A stretch of DNA of 42,427 nucleotides from a virus, in the IMG/VR virus record IMGVR_UViG_3300025423_000039, positions 1 to 42,427 of that record. One strand, 5' to 3'. Positions 9,380-18,300 of this stretch are shown here, piece by piece. The notes below the pieces were generated by a model, which did not search any database, was not told the origin of the DNA, and was given only the letters and a program-made list of their open reading frames with translations. Every line of letters starts with the position of its first letter. Position 1 is the stretch's first letter. A program made the translations under genes and the position numbers.

Positions 9380-12300
9380 ATGCCTCGTTATGAAATAACT
9401 TCGCCTGATGGTCGTAGGTTTGAGGTAACAGCGCCAGAAGGTGCAACGCAAAACCAAGTCTTGGCTTATGCGCAAGCTAACTTTGGAGCTCCTGCTAGTA
9501 AAGGCACTCCTGGTCAAATGGCTGTTGAGGACAATGCCTTATATGAAGATGCTACAAATCCATTGCAAGGCATTCAACAAGTTGCACCTACACAGGCGGG
9601 GCAACAAATAAAAGCGCCTGTAATTCCAAACCCAGTGCAACAAGTTGCACCCCAAGAACCTAAAGAAGAACAGCCTTGGTATTCTGGTATTGCCAAGTTT
9701 GGTCAAGATCAACAAAAGAAACGTGAACAACTTACCAAAGCCGCAGTTCCATTTGCACAAGATGTTGGAGCCGCTATTGCCGCAACTCCTTTGGCATTTG
9801 AGGCAGGAGCTCAAGCATTGTCTAAAGGTTCAGATCCTAAAGCCTTAACGGGAAATGATTGGAAGCACGACTTTATTGCCGAACAACGTGCTTTGGTTAA
9901 AAAGAATGCTGAGAATCCAGAACTTAAAGATGAATATCTATTAGGTGTTGACAGAGCTAAGATTAGAAATTTACCACAAAATGTGGCATTTTCTGTATTA
10001 TCTATGGGATCGAGCTTAGCAGGTGCGGCAGTTGGATTAGTTATTCCAGTTCCACTTGCAACTGAAGCAGGTGCGGCGGCGGCAGGTGCGGCGGCGGCTT
10101 ATCGTATGGATACCAATGGATTCTTACGCGATATAAGAGAAAAATCAGATGATCTTTCTATAAAGGCAACAGGCAAACCATTGACTGATGAGCAATGGCT
10201 TAAAGTAGCAAAAGATTACGAATCATTAGTTAGAGAACACGGCGCATGGGAGGCACTCCCAGAAGCCATAGGAAATGTAATTGGTATTAAATTAACTGGG
10301 GCTATATTCAAAGAAGCAGGCCAAGGACTTATGGGCGTGCTCAAGTCTTTTGGTGCTGGCGCGTTAGAGCTCGTAAATGAGCTTGGCACAGAAACCATCA
10401 CACAGATTGGTCAGCACAATACTGAGCTTGCCGCTGGAGTTAATGACGATCCTAACGCTAAACCAAGATCATTTACCAATCCTGATGATATTTGGAAGTC
10501 TGCTAAAGAAGTAGCGCCAGATGTTCTTTTATTGACTGGTGCAATGAGCGGTGGAGCTCACGTTGCTGGTTCTATTTATAACTCAACAGATTATGCTAAG
10601 ACTAGAGAACTTGCAAAAGAATTAAACGCAAAAGATTTCTTAGATACAAAAACGCCTGAAGGTTTATTGGCATTACAAAATGCGGCACAAAAACAATTTC
10701 AAAGCCCGCGCACAAAAGGCGATGAAATTTCTCCTTTCCAAACTGTAGCAACGCCTGGTATTAATCCTAATCAACCGCCAGAGCCTCCAGAAGAAGAGCA
10801 AGCACCTGGAGCCCCTCCTGCAACGCCTACGCCCCGCGCTGGAGCTCTTCCTGTTGATAAAGATACGCAAGCTATGCTGGATGAGTTACAAGGAAAGCCA
10901 GCAAAAGAAAATGTTGATGCAGAAGAACTACAAAACAAAATAGAAGAAAACGGCATACCCATTAAAGATAAAACTGATGCCGATAAGTTATTTTCTAATG
11001 GGCATCCTATTTATGCTTTTCATGAGTTAGACGAGCAACCAACATTGGTTACAAGTCAAGATATGTTGGACAGTTATACGCCTGATCAATTGGTTGCATT
11101 GCCAATAGAACAAGCCAAACCAACAAAAGAAAATACTCCTATTGCTGATATTAATGAAAAGAATCTTAAAGGCCGTTTTGATGGAATTTTTAGCGGTAAA
11201 GATTTTGCTTCTGGAAATGAAGATGAGGCTTGGTACTCTCCAAAAACGAATAAACTAACTACTGAAGGGGTTGATGGAACACCAGTTCAACACTATGCAG
11301 GAGATAAAACTGCTACTGGACTGACAAATGTAACTCCAATTAATACACCAGAAGAGGCAAAAGCGGCGCTTGATGCTGGCAAATCTTTTGCTACTGTACA
11401 AGAAGGAACTGATCCTTTTAAACCTGTAGAGACAAAACCTGTAAAAACAAAGCCTTCAGGTAAAAAACCAGTTCAGAATAAAGACAATCCAATACAAACC
11501 TTTGATGCGGGAAATAATACAGAAGTTAGAGTATTTCCTAATGATAAAGGATATATAGCAAACTTTTACGATAAAGATTCTGGTAAGTACATAGGCGGCA
11601 AAATATTTCCAACTAATAATTTTGGCGATCAAGCATTGCCAAAAGCATTGGAATTTGCGCAAACCGAGGCTGACAAATCTAAGAAGATGACTGGTGAAAC
11701 TCCAGAAACACAACAAGTTGCACCCCAAACCCCGCAAGTGCAACAAGTTGCACCTACTGAAGTTCAAGCTAACCCAACTTCTACAGTTCAACCGTCTGCT
11801 GATGTGCCCCTAGACGAAAAAGCCAAGGCTAAACAAGACTTGGAAGATGCGTTAGGAGATTTGTCTTTACTCATGGGTAAAGGCGGTCGATTAAACATTG
11901 TTCCTGAAGACGAACAAAAATTAATGCCTATTCTTACAAAGCTGATGGATGCGGCTTTCAGAATGGGTTATATCAAGTTTAAAGAAGCGGCCAAGTTTGT
12001 AATGGATATGATCCGTTCCAAGATTGGTAAAGATGTTGCAGACCAAGTGTCATTGGATCACTTGCAGGGCGCTTATATTGGCATGGCTGGTAAATATCAG
12101 GACAAAGGTGCAGATAACAAGAAAGATGTTATCTCTGTTGAGTCTTTGAATGAAATCCATAACGAAGCTCCAGCAACTGCAAATATAGATATTAATACTC
12201 CTCAAGGGCAGTTTCATGTTGCTACACAGATTGGCGCATTCTTTCTTGAAGGCGGCAAGTTTGAGAATATCAATCAAGCTAGAGCAAAGATTGAGGAAAT

Positions 12301-15300
12301 CACAGGACAAAAGATACCGCCAGGAACTAATGAGGCAAAGTCAGCAGATGAAGCTATCGAAGTCGGAGTTGTTCTTGCGGCCAGACAAATTGTAGGACAA
12401 GGCGGTAAACCAGAGCAGATATACGATCAATTGGTAAACCTATATGGTAGACAGCCTAATTTATCTGTAAGAAGTTCTGAAAGCGTATTGCATCAAGCTT
12501 ACTCAACACCAGCGCCCCTAGCGTACATTGCATCTCAATTAGCGGGAATCAATTCAAATACAAAAGTTTACGAGCCTACTGCTGGTAACGGTATGCTTTT
12601 GATTGGGGCTAAACAAGAAAACATTTATGCAAACGAGTTGCAACCTGGGCGTGCGGCTATTCTTGAAATGGTGTTACCCAATGCAAGCGTTACTGATTTT
12701 AATGCGGCTAAATCAATTCCAGGTGGCGCTGTTGATGCAAGAACAATGGATGTTGTTATTGCCAATCCACCATTTGGGGTGATCAAAGATAAAGAAGGCA
12801 AACCAGTTACTCATGATGCTCATTGGTATAACACCAAAGAAATAGATCATGCTATAGCATTTAGAGCGCTACGCACAATAAAAGATAATGGTAGAGCTGT
12901 GCTTATTGTTGGCGGCGTTATGGGCAAGACCGATGATGCCCGCAGAGAGGATTACCGAGGTAAAGCCAAACGTGATTTTTATTCAGAGCTTTATAGAAGA
13001 TACAACGTAGTAGATCACTTTACCGCCAGTGGAAATTTATATACAAAACAAGGTGCATCATATCCAGTAGACATTATCGTAATTGATGGCGTTAGAAATG
13101 GAGCGCCGTTGGTTAATGATAAAGGTGAAATGCAAACTGCAAGAGCCTTACCTGCCTTTGATTTGCCAAAGGTATACACAACATACGGTCAGTTAAAGGA
13201 GAAATTAGATGAAAACACCTTGGTATCCAGAGGGAATGAACGCCCCAGTGGAGTTGATAGCGGTGTACTCGCCGAAGGAAACGTTAACGAACAAGGAGTG
13301 GCTGGAGGCGTTAGCGGACAGGGTGTCGAACCTGGCACAACAGGAGGAGAAACCACTGGAGGCGGCGAACAGGGCGTGTCAGAAAATGGACCTACCACAG
13401 GTGGACAACCCGAATCAACTAGGGGAGGCGCTGGTAACGTACAACCTAAACCTGGTAACGCACCTAAACCTAGCGCAGGAGGAGAAGCAGTTCCCAGCAA
13501 AGGTGAAGTCAAACCTACTAGCGGCAAAGGTACTGAAGGAAACAAGCCTGGAGGAGTGGGTGGAGTTAGCCTTGTCTCTGGTGAACGTGTCGGGTCTGGA
13601 TTAGTAGATAGAGCTGGACAAGAAACTGAAACAGCAACCCAAGTTAGTTACCCTCCGCATTCTGGAGCTAAATCTGTAGGCACATTGGTTCCCAACGCAA
13701 TGGCTCAAGCTATAGATAAGGCACTTTCTAATCTTGAAAAAAAATATGGCAACATAGATAGATTTGTTGCTGAAAATCTTGATATTGATGTTGATACATT
13801 ACAAGAAAATTTTTCAGCAGAACAAGTGGATGCTATTGCATTAGCAATTATGAATGCTGAAATGGGCAAAGGTTTTATCATTGGAGATCAGACTGGTATT
13901 GGTAAGGGCCGAGTTGTTGCGGCTATGATTAAGTACGCTTTATTGCAAGACAAAATACCAATTTTTGTAACTGAAAAACCTAATCTTTATTCTGACATGA
14001 TAAGAGATTTAGATGATATTGGTATGACTGATAGCATTGGTTTAGATAAACTTCATTCAAAAATTTTAATTACAAATGGAGATCAAAATATTCCTTACAC
14101 GTTATTGCGTGAAGTTAATAATGAAATAATTGAAAATAATCTAAATCTTAAAGCACCCAAAAAAGGCGCTGAATATGATGCAATATTAAAATCATTAAGA
14201 GAAAAAGATGATCTTGGTAATTACAAGGTTATTTTTACAACTTATAACCAGTTACAAACACAAAAAGGAAAAGAAACAGAACGTCAAAAATTTATTCGGC
14301 ATTTTGGCGCTGGTAATTATTTAATATTTGACGAAAGCCACAATGCAGGTGGAGCAGGTGAAACTCAAGCTAGAACAAAAGAACAAAGAGAAAATGCTAA
14401 AGAAGGCAAGAGTTTGGTTCAAGGCAGAGCCGCTTTTGTTCGTGAATTAGTGCAAAATGCTTTTGGAACATTTTTTTCATCTGCAACATATGCAAAACGT
14501 CCAGATGTTATGGATTTGTATGCCAGCACTGATATGAGTCTTGCTGTAGATAAGTTGGCAGACCTAGCGCAAGCAATCAAAAATGGCGGCATTCCTATGC
14601 AGCAAACAGTTGCAAGAATGCTTACCGAAGTTGGCCAATACATTCGCAGAGAACGTACATTTGCAGGAGTTTCTTACGATACAAAAGAAGCTAAAGTAGA
14701 TAAACAAACTGCTGAAAACATGGCTTCATCCATGAGGAAAGTTCTTGATTTTTCAAGAGCAAAAGAACTTGTTGTAAAAGATTTGCAAAAGTCTTTTGAT
14801 AGACAAGGTGGGAAAGTTAGCACTGAAGGAGAAAAAACACAGGTGCAAAGCGCAAACTTTGGGTCTACCATGCACGTTTTAATTGATCAAATGCTTTTAG
14901 CACTTAAAGCAAAAAGCACTGTTGATCATGCAATTGAAAGATTAGAAGCAGGAGAAAAAGTAGTTATTACTGTAGCTAATACGATGGGTTCATTTTTGCA
15001 AACTTATGCAGATGAAATGAATTTAAATGTAGGTGATTTAGTTGATTTGTCATTTAAAAACCTTTATTTAAATTATCTTGAAAAACAAAGATTTGTTACC
15101 ATAAAAACTGGTAATAAAAAAACCAAATATAGATTAACAGATGCAGATTTAGGGCCAGAATTAACAAGGCAATTTGAAGATATTAAAAAGTTTATTGAAG
15201 GAGCTGGATTTAGTGAAGCGCCAATTTCACCAATTGATTATATTCATAACGCTTTGCGAAAGGCTGAATATAAGACAGAAGAAATTACAGGTCGTACTAT

Positions 15301-18300
15301 TATTTTAAATTATTCTGGTAATAAACCTACATTAGCAAAAAGAGTAGCAAATATAAAACAGCGCGTCAATGCTGTTAAAGCATTTAATAACGGAGAGGCT
15401 GACGTTATTATTCTTAACCAAGCTGGATCAACAGGCATATCGTTGCACGCTTCTAGCAAAGTTGATGATAAACGTAAACGCCATATGATACTTGCCCAGG
15501 CCGAAAAGAACATTGATACGCATATGCAAATGTTGGGGCGCGTACATAGAACAGGACAAGTCATAACGCCTGCATACTCCCAAATGATGGCTGACATTCC
15601 TGCTGAAATGCGTCCAGCGGCTGTGTTGCTTAAAAAGATGGCATCACTTAATGCAAACACAACGGGTTCTCGTAAATCTGCCGTTTCAACTGAAGGTGCT
15701 GTGGACTTTATGAATGATTACGGAGGACAAGTTTCGCAAGAGTATTTAAGGGATAACCCTGATATACACGAAGCAATTGGCGGTAAGAAGATTGTTGAGT
15801 TGCAAGATGATCCAACAGAAGGGACAGAAGCAGATATTCGTAGGCTCACAGGGTATGTACCAATATTACCAATCAAGCAACAAGAGGAAGTCTACAAAGA
15901 CATTATCGAGCGATACAACGAATTGTTGCAAAGAGAAGAAAGTATGGGTACTAATAAGCTCGAATCGAAAGCGCACGACTTAGATGCCAGGACGCTTTCA
16001 TCTAAGCCTATTACCGAAGATAAAAATGAACAAGGATCAAATTCCCCATTTGCTCAACCAGCAAACATGGAAAAGGTTGATGTTAAACGCACAATAAAGC
16101 CTTACTCTAAAGCAGAAGTGCAAGAACAGATTGATGAAAATTTGGAAGGTAAAAACCCAAAAGAAAAAGCCAAGGAAATGCTTGCCAGTTTAACTCCTAG
16201 AGCTAGTGAGTTTGGTAAACAAAGATTGGCAGAACTTGCAGAAAGCGGCGCTGACCCTACAAGGATTGCAGAAACAAGTCTTCAACACGAATCTCAAATT
16301 GGAAAAATCAAAAGTATTTTAGATACTTATCCTATTGGAACTCCAATTGTTCTCAAGAGTAAGAACGGCACGCTTATTTCTGGCGTTGTAACTAACGTAG
16401 AAAACAAGGGCAAGACAAAGAACCCATTGGCTGGTTCTGACTGGAAGATGCAAGTTGCGCTTGCTAACGGCGATGCAAAAAGCATTTCAATCAATTTCTC
16501 TCAAGTCAACAGCGTGTACGAGCTCAGAGAAGAGTCTGAAGTACCGTGGAACAATCCTGAGACAGATAAGTTTGAATACATTCCAATGATGGATTTGTTT
16601 GATAAAAGTGCAACTGTTAGGCGTGAGAAGCGATGGATGGTGACGGGCAACTTGTTGGCGGGCTTTGCGGCTGTCAACAATATGGGCCAGATTATGTCCT
16701 ACACCAAGGACGATGGCACAACAGGCCAGGGTATATTAATGCCCCGCACGTTTGACTTTGAAAAAGAAGAAAAGAGAGCCCCAGTTAAGCTTAACACTTT
16801 GCAGAAGGTGCAAGTATTTTTTGATGAATTTCAAAATGGAATTGTCCAAACAGAAGATGGATCATTAAAAATATCTAAACGTGGTGAAAGATACCAATTT
16901 ATTACGTCCAAGTCTAAGAGAGAAGGCGGCCAATACTATTTAGATTTAGGACTGACAAATTTTACTGGTACTTTCCATTCGTCTGGGCAACAAATGAATG
17001 CAGTCATTTATGACCATGAAAGAGGAAAAGAGGCAATTAAATATATTTTGCATGATATGCAAAAAGGATTGGTTGCGGGTAATTATAAAGATGAAGCTAG
17101 AGCACTTTTTGCACCCAAGGAAGAGTTCAAGCCGCCTTTGAGTAACTTTAGTCCTATCAATAACTTTACAAATGATAGAGAACAAAACATTAAAGACTTG
17201 CAGGCCGCTAAGATTAAAAAAGCCGCACTCTTTAAAAAGTTTGCTGAAGGAAAGGCTGGAATACCAGAACAACAATCAGCTAATTTAATTAATGCCTGGG
17301 TGCGTGTATTAGAAGAAACAATTGCGGCCACAAAGCCAGAGAAGAAGAGCGCTAAAGATTTCTTTGTAAAAGCAACCAAAGATTGGGGCGAAGGAAAGAT
17401 CAGCGATTCTGTTTACTCAACAATCAAAACTTTGTATGAGAAGTATCCTTTTGTTCTTGAAGGGCTGTCTTTATCTGTCAAAAAAGGCAAGGAAGATAAA
17501 TCAGCGGCAGGGGAATTTGATGCCCTACAACGAGTTATAAACCTATTCAAAGGTACAACTGGTGTTACAGATGCAACAACCATCCGTCACGAGCTTACAC
17601 ACTCATTAGAACAAATGATGGACAAGGACGCATCCAAGTCTTTGGTCAAAGAATGGGGTATCCAAGTTAAAGCCAAGATGAAGTCTGACCAGACCAAAGA
17701 AGGAAAAGCATTCTTCAAAGCCTTAACAGATTTCTATGCTAATCCATCTTTGGAACAATACAACGCATTAATTGCGGCATTGCCTGACCAGTCTTATTAC
17801 CAATACGTTAACCCATCCGAATACTGGGCTGTTAACGCTGAGAAACTATTGAACCAAAAACTAGGTGGTGGCTGGGATAGATTTAAGTTAGCCATTAGAA
17901 AGTTGTATGAAGGGCTTAAATCACTTGTTGGTGCAACTAATCAATACGCTTTGCATAAAGTGTTTGACGACATCATGACTGCAAAAGGCACTCGTATGTC
18001 TGATGGTGCTTTGCGTGACTATGTTGATGCAAGCACAATGGCACTTCAAAATAAGAACTTCAGAAACTTTAAAGGAGCTCCAGCGCCCAAAGCAACGTGG
18101 GATGTATCTGAGCCATTTAAACAAGGAGATTGGGAGCACAGACTTGTAGATAAACATCTTGATACCAAACAAATAGTTAAAGATATTAATGAACAAGTTG
18201 GTCAAATACAAGATGATTGGGACCCATACCTTAAGTTAACTTTAATGCCTGGTCGTAAAGCTGACCAAGTGCTCAAGTTTTTAGAAGAAGAAGGTAATCC

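Noticed and set aside
13189-13545. 118-residue Pro-rich ORF on the minus strand
   Set aside because: It is the antisense of the Gly-rich linker (Gly codons read backwards give Pro/Ser); no ribosome site.
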